Below are positions 18,869 to 29,777 of a stretch of 64,000 bases of DNA, one piece after another. Numbering within the stretch: position 1 is the first letter of the stretch; the number at the start of each line of letters is the position of its first letter. The notes under the pieces were generated by a model. That model ran no database searches. It was not told the origin of the DNA and saw nothing but the letters and a program-made list of their open reading frames with translations. Location: contig NZ_JACSQA010000011.1 of the NCBI RefSeq assembly GCF_014836845.1, positions 34,260 through 98,259 on the forward strand. Reading direction: 5' to 3'. The position numbers and the translations under genes are program-made. Source of the DNA: Ureibacillus galli (lineage in GTDB: Bacteria; Bacillota; Bacilli; Bacillales_A; Planococcaceae).

Positions 18869-20150
18869 GATTGTTCTCTTCCTTCTCTACTAAATATTTT
18901 CGAACTTCCCCAATAAAGTACAAAGATCCTGTAATAATTAAAAGTTCATTTTCTTGTTTCTCTGTTAGCTCATCCTCGATTAATTGCTTCCAATTTTCAT
19001 TGACGCGAACCGTTGAATGGGTGGATTGGGTTGCAAGGTTCTGCGCTTTCGCTGCACGGGGTAAATTGATTTCTGTAAAACTCATTGACGTAGCAATTTG
19101 ATCCATCATTTGAATACTCATTTCATGATCTTTATCTTGTAATGCAGCATAGATGAATTTATATTTTTGGTTTGGATACGCTTTTTTTAATGTCTCAATT
19201 AAAGCGGCTGTTCCTTCCGAATTGTGGGCACCGTCGATAATGATACCGTCACGAATTAGTTCGAATCTTCCTTCCCAACGTGCATTTCGTAAAGCTTGTT
19301 GAATAGTATGTTCCTTAATATCCTGATCAAAAAGTAATGAGGCTGTAATAGCCAAAGCCGCATTATCGATTTGATGGGCTCCTTGCATTGCTAAAGGAAT
19401 TGATTGAAAAACATTTTGTTGAAAACGATAGTCAAACTGTTGAAGTCTCCCAATTTTTTCATTTGTTATAACAATATCATCATTTAAAAAATACAGTGGT
19501 GCATTACATTCCGCCCCCTGTTGTTTCATAACTTCTTTCGCTTCTATCTGTTTCACACCCACAACGGCAGGTTTTTCAAATTTAATAATTCCTGCTTTTT
19601 CAAAAGCAATTTTTTCAATCGTGTCCCCCAATATTTCGGTATGCTCTAAAGAAATCGTTGTAATAACCGAAACTTCTGGTGTGATAACATTTGTTGAATC
19701 AATCCGTCCTCCAATGCCCGTTTCGATTAAGGCTACGTCGACTTGCTCATTTGCAAAATGCATTAAAGCAATGACTGTCATTACTTCAAAAAAGCTTGGA
19801 TACTGTCCATCCAAATTCGTTCGAATGATTTTAACCACTTGATTTGCATATTGCAAAAATGCATCATCGGAAATTTGGTGATGATTAATTGTAATCCGTT
19901 CATTAACCCGTTCTAAATGCGGTGATATAAAAGCACCTACACGCAACCCATGTTCCATTAAAATAGCGCGGGTTGCATTTAATGTAGAGCCTTTCCCATT
20001 CGAACCAGCAAAATGAATAAATTTCACCTTTTCTTCGGGATTCCCTAATAGATGTAATATTTTTCGAACCGCTTCTAGCGGTTTTCCTTTATATGTACTT
20101 GCTTTTAATGTAAAGATGAAATTTGTACATTCTTCCATTGAGTGAAACAT
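18858..20150 (-). CDS. folC: Folylpolyglutamate/dihydrofolate synthase paralogue 2
   Basis: A second FolC-family protein (430 residues), diverged from its neighbour but with the complete motif set: P-loop FAGSNGKGST, ETGIGGRIDSTNV, EHTEILG and DGAHNSEG. ATG 20150 follows GGAGAAGAAAAG and is preferred over the frame start at 20174. Two tandem FolC genes may split dihydrofolate synthase from polyglutamylation, or one may use a different substrate. The sequence alone does not decide this. Confidence 0.9.
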   Translation of the reverse strand: MFHSMEECTNFIFTLKASTYKGKPLEAVRKILHLLGNPEEKVKFIHFAGSNGKGSTLNATRAILMEHGLRVGAFISPHLERVNERITINHHQISDDAFLQYANQVVKIIRTNLDGQYPSFFEVMTVIALMHFANEQVDVALIETGIGGRIDSTNVITPEVSVITTISLEHTEILGDTIEKIAFEKAGIIKFEKPAVVGVKQIEAKEVMKQQGAECNAPLYFLNDDIVITNEKIGRLQQFDYRFQQNVFQSIPLAMQGAHQIDNAALAITASLLFDQDIKEHTIQQALRNARWEGRFELIRDGIIIDGAHNSEGTAALIETLKKAYPNQKYKFIYAALQDKDHEMSIQMMDQIATSMSFTEINLPRAAKAQNLATQSTHSTVRVNENWKQLIEDELTEKQENELLIITGSLYFIGEVRKYLVEKEENNHDS

Positions 20151-20255
20151 CTTTTCTTCTCCTCGATTCATCATTAAACAACCAAATAGATTCTTAACAT
20201 AAGATAATTGTAAAAGAAAAAATGCCCTAGTTAAACTAGGACATCTTTTATCATA

Positions 20256-22907
20256 TTACATATTTTTTAATTCTGCTAAACGTTTTTCAACTGCTTCATG
20301 TTTTTCTTGATAATCCGCTAGTTTTTCCCGTTCTTTTGCAACTAATGCTTCTGGAGCTTTTGAAACAAATTTTTCATTTGAAAGTTTACCAGAAACTAAT
20401 TTCACTTCTTTTGCCCATTTTTCTAGTTCTTTTTCTAAGCGGGCAATTTCTTCTTCTAAGTTAATTAAACCAGCAAGCGGTAAATAAATTTCAGCTCCTG
20501 ATACAACAGCTGTCATGGATTGAGCTGGTGCTTCCATTGCAACACCGATTGATAAATTTTCTGGATTACAGAATTTTTCAATGTATGCTTTGTTTTCTTC
20601 TAACACTTTCGCCGTTTCATTATCTTTGGCAGAAATAAATAATGGTACTTTTTTACTCATAGGCGTATTTACTTCTGCACGAACATTACGAACAGAGCGA
20701 ATAATATCTGTTAAAAGTTTCATACTTTCTGCATCTTGTGCAAAGTTGAATTGTTCTTTTACCGTTGGCCATGCAGCAACTGTAATAGATTCTCCTTCAT
20801 GTGGAAGATGCTGCCAAATTTCTTCTGTAATGAAAGGCATAAACGGATGTAATAAACGCATCGTTTGATCAAGAACGTAAGCAAGAACTGAACGAGTTGT
20901 TTTCTTCGCCGCTTCATCTTCTCCATAAAGAGGAAGTTTTGCCATTTCGATATACCATGAACAGAAATCATCCCAAATGAAGTTGTATAATTCTCGGCCA
21001 ACTTCACCGAATTCATAACGATCTGCTAAGTCCGTTACCCGTTCAATCGTTTCGTTTAAACGAGTTAAAATCCATTTATCCGCAACATTTAAATGACCCG
21101 TTAAATCGATTTCTTCATATTTCATGCCGTCCATGTTCATTAATGCAAATCGGGAAGCGTTCCAAATTTTATTGGCAAAGTTCCAAATCGATTCTACTTT
21201 TTCTGTTGTATAACGTAAATCTTGGCCAGGAGATGAACCGGTTGCTAAGAAATAACGTAAGGAGTCGGCACCATATTGGGCGATTACTTCCATTGGATCA
21301 ACACCGTTGCCAAGGGATTTACTCATTTTACGTCCTTCACCATCACGAACTAAACCATGAATTAATACATCTTTAAATGGACGTTCGCCAGTAAATTCTT
21401 TTCCTTGGAAAATCATTCGAGAAACCCAGAAGAAAATAATATCATAGCCCGTTACTAATGTACTTGTTGGGTAGTAACGTTTATAAAGCTCATTATTTTC
21501 ATCAGGCCAGCCCATCGTAGAGAATGGCCATAAGGCAGAAGAGAACCAAGTATCTAATACGTCTTCATCTCGCGTCCAATTTTCTGCATCTTTCGGTGCT
21601 TCTTTACCTACATAAACTTCCCCTGTTTCGTTATGATACCAAGCTGGGATTTGGTGTCCCCACCATAGTTGACGTGAAATACACCAGTCACGGATATTTT
21701 CCATCCAACGAGAGTACGTATTTTCAAAACGAGAAGGAACAAAGTTTACTTTACTTTCTTCATCCTCTTGTAGTTTTAGCGCAGCGTCTGCCAACGGTTG
21801 CATTTTTACAAACCATTGTTTAGAAAGATACGGTTCTACAACGGCACCAGAGCGTTCCGAGTGGCCTACAGAGTGCGTATGCGGTTCGATTTTAATCAGA
21901 ACTCCTGCTGCCTTTAAATCTTCTACAATTTGTTTACGGCATTCAAAACGATCCATCCCTTGATATTTACCGGCATTTTCGTTCATTGTGCCATCTTCAT
22001 TCATCACGAGAATACGCTCTAAATTATGACGGTTCCCTACTTCAAAGTCATTCGGATCATGGGCAGGTGTCATTTTCACAACCCCTGTACCGAATTCCAT
22101 ATCTACGTAATCGTCTGCTACGATTGGAATTTCACGACCAACGATTGGAAGGATAACCGTTTTACCTACTAAATGTTTATAACGTTCGTCATTCGGATGA
22201 ACAGCTACACCTGAATCACCAAGCATCGTTTCCGGACGAGTTGTGGCAACTTCCAACACCCCTGATCCATCTGCTAATGGATAATTCATATGATAAAATG
22301 CACCTTCAACATCTTTATAAATAACTTCAATGTCAGATAAAGCTGTTTTTGCTGCAGGATCCCAGTTAATAATCCGTTCTCCACGATAAATTAAGCCCTT
22401 TTCATACAATGAAACGAATACTTCTTTAACGGCATCCGATAAACCTTCGTCCAATGTAAATCGTTCCTTTGTATAGTCAAGAGCAAGGCCGATTTTTGCC
22501 CATTGCTCACGAATATGACCGGCATACTCTTCTTTCCATTCCCATGTTTTCTCAAGAAACTTCTGACGACCTAAATCGTAACGAGTAATCCCTTGTTCGC
22601 GAAGTTTCTCTTCTACTTTTGTTTGTGTCGCAATACCAGCATGGTCCATACCAGGTAACCATAGTGCATCGTATCCTTGCATCCGTTTCATACGAATTAA
22701 AATATCTTGTAATGTCGTATCCCAGGCATGCCCTAAATGTAATTTACCTGTTACATTCGGAGGTGGAATTACAATGGAATAGGGCTGCTTTCCGCTTTCA
22801 GGTTGTGCTTCAAAAAATTTTCCTTTTAACCACCATTCGTATCGACCCGCTTCAATACTTTTGGGGTCATACTTCGTTGGCATTGATACGTTTTGTTGTT
22901 CTGTCAT
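20256..22907 (-). CDS. valS: Valyl-tRNA synthetase
   Basis: A class I aminoacyl-tRNA synthetase (883 residues) that charges tRNA-Val and edits misactivated Thr. HLGHAWD (HIGH, about 57-63), [10 protein letters not shown] (KMSKS) and the inserted CP1 editing domain are present. It ends in the ValRS coiled coil ([18 protein letters not shown] and onwards). AAGGAGGAGTCTAT precedes ATG. Expression is controlled by the T-box leader directly upstream. Confidence 0.99.
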   Translation of the reverse strand: MTEQQNVSMPTKYDPKSIEAGRYEWWLKGKFFEAQPESGKQPYSIVIPPPNVTGKLHLGHAWDTTLQDILIRMKRMQGYDALWLPGMDHAGIATQTKVEEKLREQGITRYDLGRQKFLEKTWEWKEEYAGHIREQWAKIGLALDYTKERFTLDEGLSDAVKEVFVSLYEKGLIYRGERIINWDPAAKTALSDIEVIYKDVEGAFYHMNYPLADGSGVLEVATTRPETMLGDSGVAVHPNDERYKHLVGKTVILPIVGREIPIVADDYVDMEFGTGVVKMTPAHDPNDFEVGNRHNLERILVMNEDGTMNENAGKYQGMDRFECRKQIVEDLKAAGVLIKIEPHTHSVGHSERSGAVVEPYLSKQWFVKMQPLADAALKLQEDEESKVNFVPSRFENTYSRWMENIRDWCISRQLWWGHQIPAWYHNETGEVYVGKEAPKDAENWTRDEDVLDTWFSSALWPFSTMGWPDENNELYKRYYPTSTLVTGYDIIFFWVSRMIFQGKEFTGERPFKDVLIHGLVRDGEGRKMSKSLGNGVDPMEVIAQYGADSLRYFLATGSSPGQDLRYTTEKVESIWNFANKIWNASRFALMNMDGMKYEEIDLTGHLNVADKWILTRLNETIERVTDLADRYEFGEVGRELYNFIWDDFCSWYIEMAKLPLYGEDEAAKKTTRSVLAYVLDQTMRLLHPFMPFITEEIWQHLPHEGESITVAAWPTVKEQFNFAQDAESMKLLTDIIRSVRNVRAEVNTPMSKKVPLFISAKDNETAKVLEENKAYIEKFCNPENLSIGVAMEAPAQSMTAVVSGAEIYLPLAGLINLEEEIARLEKELEKWAKEVKLVSGKLSNEKFVSKAPEALVAKEREKLADYQEKHEAVEKRLAELKNM

Positions 22908-22944
22908 ATAGACTCCTCCTTATGAATTTTTAAAAGCGAATAAA

Positions 22945-23300
22945 ATAAAAAAACTCCTATCGCCCTTAACAAAAGGACGAAGGAGTTTTGATTTTATTTT
23001 TCGCGGTACCACCTTTAATTCCGAGATTCCGTTATTAGTCCAAACATAATAACACGAATATCTCGACACTCATTGTGGTAACGGGTTTGACCCGGCATTT
23101 TGCTACTATTACTTCACAAAAGCTGCTCCAAGGCTACGTTCAAATGGTTGCAAGCAGAAACTTTTCAGCTACCGTTTCCTCTCTTTAGCAAGCAAGAATC
23201 ATTTTACTCTTCCTGTTCATCGCATCTATCATTATTTACTAACTTTTTTAACTCGCACATTTTGATGAAACCAATTCAAGAAATCATCATAACTATATAG
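22945..23300 (-). promoter_or_regulatory. T-box leader of valS (GUA specifier)
   Basis: The minus strand carries AAAGGTGGTACCGCGA (T-box core, 23001-23016), whose UGGU can pair with uncharged tRNA NCCA. A terminator stem follows (about 22951-22988; AAAACTCCT.../AGGAGTTTT plus T run) that can be replaced by the antiterminator. Stem I contains AGAGAG and, on its 3' side, GAAC-GTA-GCC. The GTA at 23135-23137 is in the expected specifier position and is a valine codon. Standard tRNA-sensing transcription attenuation is expected. Confidence 0.95.
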
Positions 23301-23340
23301 TAGTGCGATGGTTAATAAAGTATAACTATTCTTATTGTAT

Positions 23341-23370
23341 AATATACCATTAACATCTTTCAAGTGACAA
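23341..23370 (-). promoter_or_regulatory. Candidate sigma-A promoter for the valS T-box
   Basis: TTGTCA (23370-23365), an 18-base spacer and TATATT (23346-23341) are read on the minus strand. It lies about 40-70 bp upstream of the T-box stem I. Confidence 0.5.
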
Positions 23371-23396
23371 TAAATTTGATGAAAGGAAGTGAAATA

Positions 23397-23594
23397 ATGA
23401 AAAAACGTTCTAACTATAACCCTTATTTGTTACCACCTTGGCTTAGGAAAACTCGTTTCTTTTGTAAACAAATTGCTATTCCGATTGCAGTATTTCAAGC
23501 CATTCGAACATTAATAGTGCCAACAACCGGCGATTTTATTTTATTATTAATTTTAGTTTTATTATGTTGGTTATTTGCGAAGGATTTTATTTGA
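23397..23594 (+). CDS. Small membrane protein, unknown function (65 aa)
   Basis: ATG 23397 follows AAGGAAGTGAAATA, a good Shine-Dalgarno. The product has a basic, Pro-rich start (KKRSNYNPYLLPPWLRK) and then one or two hydrophobic helices (about 24-62) ending at FAKDFI. It is divergent from the valS T-box and converges on the SpoVID-like gene, overlapping its 3' end by 24 bp. I do not recognise a family. Its ribosome-binding site and membrane-like composition make it a likely real gene. Confidence 0.65.
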   Translation: MKKRSNYNPYLLPPWLRKTRFFCKQIAIPIAVFQAIRTLIVPTTGDFILLLILVLLCWLFAKDFI

Positions 23595-24737
23595 GAAATT
23601 TAGAATTGTATACGATTCTGTTAATTCTTGATAAAAATCATCTGCATCTGTTGGGAAATATTGATTAGATTCCACCACTCTCTCTTTTTTCTCAGCTTCT
23701 GGTTTTTCTGTCTCATCTTCATTTTTGACAAGATCGCCACTGGAAAACGTAATATGATCAACGGCTTTTATACTACTTTCATAAGAATCCAATACTACTT
23801 TTTCATGTTCTTTTTTACTTGATGATTCTATATTCAGATGGAACTGTTCAACCGGAGTTTGTCCAGAGGTATCAGTTGTACCCTCCACTTCGGGTTGCAC
23901 AAGAGCAATTGGTTGTTCTTTAGTCGTAGATTGTTCTGAAACGATTGACTGTTCTGAAACTGCTGTCTGTTCTGGAACTGTTGGTTGTTCTGAAATTGCT
24001 GTCTGTTCTGGAACTGTTGGTTGTTCTGAAATTGCTGTCTGTTCTGGAACTGTTGGTTGTTCTTCTGGAAATATAGCGTCATTACCAAAGCGAATTTCTT
24101 CTGTCATCTGTGATTCTTCTTGTAACGCTGAAGTTTCTTCTCCCTTTACTCGCTCATTCAACGAAATTGATTCGTCCGTCAGTTCAGATACTTCTGTTCT
24201 TTCTGTAAAGGTAGGTTGTTCTGGAATAACAGGTTGTTCTGGGATAATAGCATCATAATTAAACCGAATTTCTTCCGATACTAGAGGTTGGTCCGATGAC
24301 GAGTTTTCCACTTCGTAATGGAATAAAGCACCTTCAACGGATTCCTCAAATTGGCAATCAACATCCCATTTAAATGTACAATTGGAACCATTATATACAA
24401 AGTACGACACATCATTTATGGAAACTTGAGGACGACTTTCACTCGCAACTTTATCACGAGGTAGATCAATTTCTAAAGGTAATGCATATTCAAAATAACC
24501 GTTATTCCCTTCAAATTCCAATTCTTCAATGTAAGTACCATCGCTATACTCAGGCAATTCATGTGGATTAAAACGCGCCGTAGCAGCTATATGATAAATA
24601 CCAACTAAACGAATGGATTCATCCGTCTCAATTTGTTGCCAAATAGGTTTAATTTCAACTGAAAGTACTTCTTCTACCACACCTAACTGTTCTGGAAAAA
24701 CAAATTGCGTCATCATATCCCAATTAATATTTTGCAT
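23571..24737 (-). CDS. spoVID: SpoVID-like spore coat morphogenetic protein (no LysM)
   Basis: The N-terminal ~150 residues (LSVEIKPIWQQI, LVGIYHIAATARFN, ALPLEIDLPRDKV) resemble the SpoVID N-terminal domain that localises coat assembly. A long acidic Glu/Gln/Pro/Ser-rich linker follows, with 12-residue tandem repeats, ending at FYQELTESYTILNFSNKILRK. B. subtilis SpoVID (~575 aa) ends with a LysM domain; this 388-residue protein has none, and no LysM frame lies downstream. A GGGAGGG ribosome-binding site precedes ATG. Placement between valS and hemL supports the call. The gene symbol is by homology of the N-terminal domain and synteny. Confidence 0.8.
   Translation of the reverse strand: MQNINWDMMTQFVFPEQLGVVEEVLSVEIKPIWQQIETDESIRLVGIYHIAATARFNPHELPEYSDGTYIEELEFEGNNGYFEYALPLEIDLPRDKVASESRPQVSINDVSYFVYNGSNCTFKWDVDCQFEESVEGALFHYEVENSSSDQPLVSEEIRFNYDAIIPEQPVIPEQPTFTERTEVSELTDESISLNERVKGEETSALQEESQMTEEIRFGNDAIFPEEQPTVPEQTAISEQPTVPEQTAISEQPTVPEQTAVSEQSIVSEQSTTKEQPIALVQPEVEGTTDTSGQTPVEQFHLNIESSSKKEHEKVVLDSYESSIKAVDHITFSSGDLVKNEDETEKPEAEKKERVVESNQYFPTDADDFYQELTESYTILNFSNKILRK
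23950..24057 (-). repeat. Three 36-bp tandem repeats in the SpoVID-like gene
   Basis: Units lie at 23950-23985, 23986-24021 and 24022-24057. The last two are identical and the first differs by one base. They encode 12-residue EQPTVPEQTAIS-type units. Near-identity at the DNA level implies recent duplication. Confidence 0.9.
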
Positions 24738-24776
24738 ATGGTATCCCTCCCGTATCTACCATATGCTTCAAGAAAA

Positions 24777-24804
24777 TAAGTATGCTTAGAAAAGTCGATT
24801 TAAA
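24777..24804 (-). promoter_or_regulatory. Candidate sigma-E promoter of the SpoVID-like gene
   Basis: Minus strand TTTAAAT (24804-24798), a 13-base spacer and CATACTTA (24784-24777) resemble the sigma-E -35/-10 spacing and its CATACAAT-type -10. It lies about 40 bp upstream of the ATG. This is a pattern match only. Confidence 0.4.
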
Positions 24805-24856
24805 CGCTTCTATGGGAAGGTTTTTCATACCCTCTCCCTTGTTTTTTACTTAAAAT

Positions 24857-24899
24857 AAAAAAGAGTGCCTTTCCCGTTTTGGGATAGACACTCTTTTTT
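24857..24899 (-). terminator. Terminator after hemL
   Basis: A long stem AAAAGAGTG...CACTCTTTT with an inner TTCCC/GGGAT pairing is followed by a T run on the minus strand, immediately past the hemL stop. Confidence 0.9.
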
Positions 24900-24901
24900 G
24901 A

Positions 24902-26188
24902 TTATCGAGCTAATTTTGCAAACACTTTGTGGAATGCTTCAACCGTTTTTTCAATATGCTCTTCTGTATGGGCTGTTGAAATAAATAATCCTTCAAATTG
25001 GGAAGGTGGTAAATAGATACCTTCTTCTGCCATTAATTTATAATACTCTGCAAATAAAGTTAAGTCAGAAGTTTTAGCAGATGCAAAGTCTACTACTTCT
25101 TCGTTCGTTAAAAATAATCCTATCATTGAACCAGCGCGATTAACCGTATGCGGAATATTGTATTTCGTTGCGGCCTCACGAATACCTGCCTCTAACCGGT
25201 CACCTAATTTTTTGAAATATTCATAGGATTCCGGAGTTAAACGAGATAATGTCTCAATACCCGCTGTCATCGCTAACGGGTTTCCAGATAATGTACCAGC
25301 TTGATAAACTGGACCAGCTGGTGCAATCTGTTCCATAATTTCACGTTTTCCTGCAAAAGCACCTACCGGAAGACCACCACCAACTACTTTACCTAGACAT
25401 GTTAAATCAGGGTTCACCCCAAAGTAACCTTGAGCACAGTGGTAATCAACACGGAAACCAGTCATCACTTCATCAAAAATAAGAAGAGAGCCATTGTCTT
25501 CAGTTACTTTTCGTAATCCTTCTAAGAAACCTGGTTTCGGTGGAACAACACCCATATTCCCTGCAACAGGTTCAACGATTACAGCAGCAATTTGTTCACC
25601 GAATTTTTCAAATACCGCTTGTACCGCTTCTAAATCATTATAAGCAACCGTTAATGTGTTTTTAGCGATATCCGCAGGTACTCCTGGGCTATCAGGTAAA
25701 CCAAGAGTTGCAACACCTGAACCCGCTTTAATTAATAAAGAATCACCATGGCCATGATAAGATCCTTCAAATTTTAAAATAATATCTCTACCCGTATATC
25801 CACGAGCTAAACGTAATGCAGCCATTGTTGCTTCCGTTCCCGATGAAACGAAACGAACCATTTCAACGGAAGGAACACGATCAATCACAAGTTGAGCTAA
25901 TTCATTTTCCAATAACGTTGGCGCACCAAAGGAAGAACCTTTTGCCGCTTGTTCTTGAATAGCTTTCACAACTTCTGGATGGGAATGACCTAAAATAAGC
26001 GGCCCCCAACTTAACACATAATCAATATATTCATTGCCATCAATATCTTTAATAATGGCACCTTTTCCAGACTCCATAAATATCGGATCTGTATTGACTG
26101 ATTTAAATGCACGAACAGGGCTGTTTACCCCACCTGGCATTAAATGAACGCTTTCTGAAAATGCTTGAATCGATTTTTCGTATGTCAT
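24902..26188 (-). CDS. hemL: Glutamate-1-semialdehyde 2,1-aminomutase
   Basis: A PLP enzyme converting glutamate-1-semialdehyde to 5-aminolevulinate (C5 haem pathway). [12 protein letters not shown] near the N-terminus, [12 protein letters not shown] and the PLP-Lys segment [18 protein letters not shown] are diagnostic. 428 residues. GGAGGGTAAATAATC precedes ATG. It is the last gene of hemX-C-D-B-L. Confidence 0.98.
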   Translation of the reverse strand: MTYEKSIQAFSESVHLMPGGVNSPVRAFKSVNTDPIFMESGKGAIIKDIDGNEYIDYVLSWGPLILGHSHPEVVKAIQEQAAKGSSFGAPTLLENELAQLVIDRVPSVEMVRFVSSGTEATMAALRLARGYTGRDIILKFEGSYHGHGDSLLIKAGSGVATLGLPDSPGVPADIAKNTLTVAYNDLEAVQAVFEKFGEQIAAVIVEPVAGNMGVVPPKPGFLEGLRKVTEDNGSLLIFDEVMTGFRVDYHCAQGYFGVNPDLTCLGKVVGGGLPVGAFAGKREIMEQIAPAGPVYQAGTLSGNPLAMTAGIETLSRLTPESYEYFKKLGDRLEAGIREAATKYNIPHTVNRAGSMIGLFLTNEEVVDFASAKTSDLTLFAEYYKLMAEEGIYLPPSQFEGLFISTAHTEEHIEKTVEAFHKVFAKLAR

Positions 26189-26190
26189 GA

Positions 26191-27171
26191 TTATTTACCC
26201 TCCAACCAACGGACTGCGTCTTTAGCATGATAAGTAAGAATCATATCAGCTCCTGCACGTTTCATACCAAGTAATGTTTCTAGCACAACAGCTTTTTCAT
26301 CAATCCAACCGTTTAAAGCGGCTGCTTTCACCATGGCATATTCACCAGATACATTATAAGCGACAATTGGTAAATTATAGTTGTTACGGACATCACGGAT
26401 TATATCTAAATAAGATAAAGCAGGTTTTACGATTAAGAAATCTGCTCCTTCTTCGATATCTGATTCCGCTTCACGGAATGCTTCCAAACGATTCGCAGGA
26501 TCCATTTGATATGTTTTACGGTCTCCAAATTGTGGTGCTCCATCTGCAGCTTCACGGAAGGGACCATAGTATGCTGATGCATATTTTACAGCGTAAGACA
26601 TAATCGGTATATCTTCAAAACCAGCTTCATCTAAAGCAACACGAATTGCCGCTACGAAACCATCCATCATATTGGATGGGGCAATAATGTCCGCACCTGC
26701 TTTTGCTTGGGATACAGCAGTACGTGCTAAAACATCTAAAGAAGCATCATTTAAAATTTTCTCGCCTTCTACTACACCACAGTGACCGTGATCAGTAAAT
26801 TCACATAAACATGTATCCGCAATCACGATTAATTGTGGGTGAAGTTCTTTAATGAGACGAGTTGCTTTTTGAACGATTCCATGATCATGGAATGCACCAG
26901 TACCAACAGCATCTTTTTCCGCTGGAAGACCAAATAAAATAACGGATGGGATTCCTAAAGCGACAACTTCATCTACTTCTTCAGCTAATCTATCCAAAGA
27001 ATATTGGAAAACACCAGGCATGGAACTTACTTCATTTTTTATATTTTCCCCTTCAATAACAAAAATCGGATAAATAAAATCTTCTTTATGCAAATAAGTT
27101 TCTTTCACCATTGATCGCATAGTAGCGGATGAACGTAGGCGACGATGTCTTTTGAAATTAAGATCTTTCAT
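26191..27171 (-). CDS. hemB: Porphobilinogen synthase (delta-aminolevulinate dehydratase)
   Basis: Condenses two 5-aminolevulinates into porphobilinogen. Cys-rich metal site [14 protein letters not shown], the [13 protein letters not shown]ys and the Schiff-base Lys in [10 protein letters not shown] are present. The longer frame from 27255 runs through hemD. ATG 27171 has AAGGAAATCAATC upstream and gives [13 protein letters not shown], the family N-terminus (326 residues). It overlaps the hemD end by 14 bp. Confidence 0.97.
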   Translation of the reverse strand: MKDLNFKRHRRLRSSATMRSMVKETYLHKEDFIYPIFVIEGENIKNEVSSMPGVFQYSLDRLAEEVDEVVALGIPSVILFGLPAEKDAVGTGAFHDHGIVQKATRLIKELHPQLIVIADTCLCEFTDHGHCGVVEGEKILNDASLDVLARTAVSQAKAGADIIAPSNMMDGFVAAIRVALDEAGFEDIPIMSYAVKYASAYYGPFREAADGAPQFGDRKTYQMDPANRLEAFREAESDIEEGADFLIVKPALSYLDIIRDVRNNYNLPIVAYNVSGEYAMVKAAALNGWIDEKAVVLETLLGMKRAGADMILTYHAKDAVRWLEGK

Positions 27172-27925
27172 GATTGATTTCCTTCTTTCTTTGAATTTCT
27201 TCAATAACTGCTTCCATTGTATAAACTTTTGGTTTGTATGTAACTTCGGCACCATAATACGCTAATCTTGCTGCTGTTATATGGCCGATGGCAGCTATTG
27301 TCGCTTTGTCCCACCCAATTGTGGGAGCAACATACTTTGCAAAAACATCTACAGCTGAAGGGCTTGCAAATATAAGAATTAGTTTTGCCTTCTTTTGTAC
27401 AAGTTCTATTAAAGATTGTACATAGGAAAGATTTTCATGAGTATCATACACAGTCCATTCTTTCACGTCAAAGGCTAATCCCCTTTTTAACGTATCTTTT
27501 GCTCTATTTCCTTTAATGAATAAACAGTTCGGTTCGTCCCCCGCTATTGCAGGAAACTCCTTTACAAACACATCTGCACTAAAGACAGTCGGCATAAAGC
27601 TCACGTGAAAGCCGTTTTGTTCCAGACAGGTTGCTGTTTTTGTACCAACCGCCGCCACCTTCCCGTTAAAATGGGAAGGGGTCAAATGATGGCGTTTCAT
27701 CTTATTACAAAAGGCTTTGACACCATTTTGACTTGTGAAAATGAGCCAGTCAACTATTCGAGCCTGCTGAAGCTGTTTATCATCATCTAGAAGAATCGTT
27801 TCCTTTGTTTCAATTAAGGGACAAAAAATAGCTTCTCCACCTAATGACTTTATTTTCGTTAGGATTGTAGTCGGTTTTGTCGTACCTGTTAAAACGACCG
27901 TATTCCCTTCTAAAGTGTTAGGCAT
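27158..27925 (-). CDS. hemD: Uroporphyrinogen-III synthase
   Basis: Closes hydroxymethylbilane with D-ring inversion. The family is poorly conserved; [20 protein letters not shown] and [10 protein letters not shown] are its recognisable segments. 255 residues in the expected position between hemC and hemB, overlapping hemC by eight bases. Composition is normal for the region. Confidence 0.93.
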   Translation of the reverse strand: MPNTLEGNTVVLTGTTKPTTILTKIKSLGGEAIFCPLIETKETILLDDDKQLQQARIVDWLIFTSQNGVKAFCNKMKRHHLTPSHFNGKVAAVGTKTATCLEQNGFHVSFMPTVFSADVFVKEFPAIAGDEPNCLFIKGNRAKDTLKRGLAFDVKEWTVYDTHENLSYVQSLIELVQKKAKLILIFASPSAVDVFAKYVAPTIGWDKATIAAIGHITAARLAYYGAEVTYKPKVYTMEAVIEEIQRKKEINHERS

Positions 27926-28847
27926 TTTGCTCAGCCTTTACTTTTTGAATTAAATCAAAGGCTCCTTGCTCTGTTAATATTTTCGCTACCTCTTTCCCTA
28001 ACTGCTCAGGATTAGAGCCTGTTAATGTTTCTTTATAAATAACAGATGAATCTGGAGCTGCTACTAAACCAGTTAAAGTAAGCGTATCCCCTTCTGTTTT
28101 TGCATAGCCAGCGATTGGCACTTGGCAACCCCCATCCATTGCAGCTAAAAATGCACGCTCAGCATGGGCTTCATTCCAAGTAATAGAATCTGTCAATTTT
28201 GCTAATTCATTTAATAACTCTTTATCATCCCCACGACATTCAATTCCTAATGTCCCTTGGGCTACAGCAGGTAGACATAGATCGATATCTAAATATTCCG
28301 TTACAACATCGTCATTCCAGCCAAGACGTTTTAATCCGGCAGCAGCTAAAATGATTGCATCATAATCTTCATTTTCAAGCTTTGCTAAACGAGTATCTAC
28401 ATTTCCTCGAATCCATTTAATTTCAAGGTCAGGTCTAGCTTGTAAAAGTTGAGCACTTCGTCGTAAAGAGCTTGTCCCAACAACTGCTCCTTTAGGTAAA
28501 TCCGCAAATTTCACATGACCTTTTGAAATAAAGGCATCTCTTGCATCTTCACGAGGAGGGATGCAACCAATCACTAATCCTTCTGGTAATACAGCTGGCA
28601 TATCTTTCATGGAGTGAACAGCAAAATCAATTTCTTTATCATAAAGGGCTTGTTCAATTTCTTTCACAAATAACCCTTTCCCACCTACTTTAGATAGTTG
28701 GACATCTAAAATACGGTCTCCTTTTGTTACAATTTCCTTTACTTCAAACTCAAAAGGAACACCTGCATTTTTTAATTCATTAATGAACCAGTTCGTTTGA
28801 GTTAATGCTAATTTACTTTTCCGTGAACCTACGATGATTTTTCTCAT
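27918..28847 (-). CDS. hemC: Hydroxymethylbilane synthase (porphobilinogen deaminase)
   Basis: Polymerises four porphobilinogens on a dipyrromethane cofactor. [14 protein letters not shown] (N-terminus), [18 protein letters not shown] and the cofactor Cys in [13 protein letters not shown] are all present. 309 residues. AGAAAGGTAGGCTTATC precedes ATG. It lies between hemX and hemD. Confidence 0.98.
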   Translation of the reverse strand: MRKIIVGSRKSKLALTQTNWFINELKNAGVPFEFEVKEIVTKGDRILDVQLSKVGGKGLFVKEIEQALYDKEIDFAVHSMKDMPAVLPEGLVIGCIPPREDARDAFISKGHVKFADLPKGAVVGTSSLRRSAQLLQARPDLEIKWIRGNVDTRLAKLENEDYDAIILAAAGLKRLGWNDDVVTEYLDIDLCLPAVAQGTLGIECRGDDKELLNELAKLTDSITWNEAHAERAFLAAMDGGCQVPIAGYAKTEGDTLTLTGLVAAPDSSVIYKETLTGSNPEQLGKEVAKILTEQGAFDLIQKVKAEQNA

Positions 28848-28865
28848 GATAAGCCTACCTTTCTA

Positions 28866-29693
28866 CTAATACCAAAAATGAAAGTTGGATAATTTACTAC
28901 CCAAGAAGAAATTAATTACAACAAGTAAGAAAGTATAAATTTGTGCCCAAGCAAAATTTAAACCTGTGAGTTTCCCACTATGATGTAACACTAAAACTAT
29001 CAAATAAATGACTGTAATGATAAAAGAACCGACAATTTTTATATCAAAAATGGAGAGGACCTCCAATTTTAAAAACGCCCATTCCAGCCCTAATAATAAA
29101 CTAATAAAAATGATTGGAACACCAATTAAAACGGAATAAAACATCCACCTACTCATTTGATGCAAACTAGGCAAACGGGACCATAATTTCGTATACTTTT
29201 TCTCTTTCAGCAATCTATATAAAATTAAATATAGAACAGAAAAAACAAAAGAAAGGGAAAAAGCAGCATAGGAAATAATAGCAAAAGATATATGGATAAA
29301 TACCATCTCAGATTCTAGCGATTCAACTAATGGATGTTCTACCTGATTTGGTGCAAATAAATGTATCGTCACAAAGATAAATCCTAAAACATTTATAAAA
29401 AATACAGGTAAATCGACTCGTGCAATACAGTGTAAAATAATTGAAATTGTAACAAGTAACCACGCATAAAAATAGATTCCCTCTGTTAAGGAGAGAATGG
29501 GGAAACGTCTAATTTCAATTATATAAAGTAAAAAGAATGCAGTTTGTAAAACCCATACTACGGAAATGAGCCAAAACCCAATTCGCCGAATTTTAACACG
29601 TTTGTAGAAAAAATCGATGAAATAAAATACGATTCCGACGGCATAAAGAACAACCATGATCTCATAAAGCCTAGCCATTGCTAATTGTGTCAT
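28866..29693 (-). CDS. hemX: HemX, CcsA-like integral membrane protein
   Basis: An approximately eight-helix membrane protein of the cytochrome c assembly/HemX family (275 residues). In B. subtilis HemX negatively affects HemA protein level. The frame opens at 29711, but GAAGGG sits seven bases before ATG 29693 (MTQLAMARLYEIMVVLYAVG). It is the first gene after a terminator-like hairpin that separates it from hemA, so it may also have its own promoter. Confidence 0.92.
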   Translation of the reverse strand: MTQLAMARLYEIMVVLYAVGIVFYFIDFFYKRVKIRRIGFWLISVVWVLQTAFFLLYIIEIRRFPILSLTEGIYFYAWLLVTISIILHCIARVDLPVFFINVLGFIFVTIHLFAPNQVEHPLVESLESEMVFIHISFAIISYAAFSLSFVFSVLYLILYRLLKEKKYTKLWSRLPSLHQMSRWMFYSVLIGVPIIFISLLLGLEWAFLKLEVLSIFDIKIVGSFIITVIYLIVLVLHHSGKLTGLNFAWAQIYTFLLVVINFFLGSKLSNFHFWY

Positions 29694-29777
29694 TTCGCTA
29701 CCCTTCTTCATCTTTTACAACTTTTATTAATCTAATACCTAATTTAAGGTTTTCAGTAAAAATATGTAAAACTTCAA

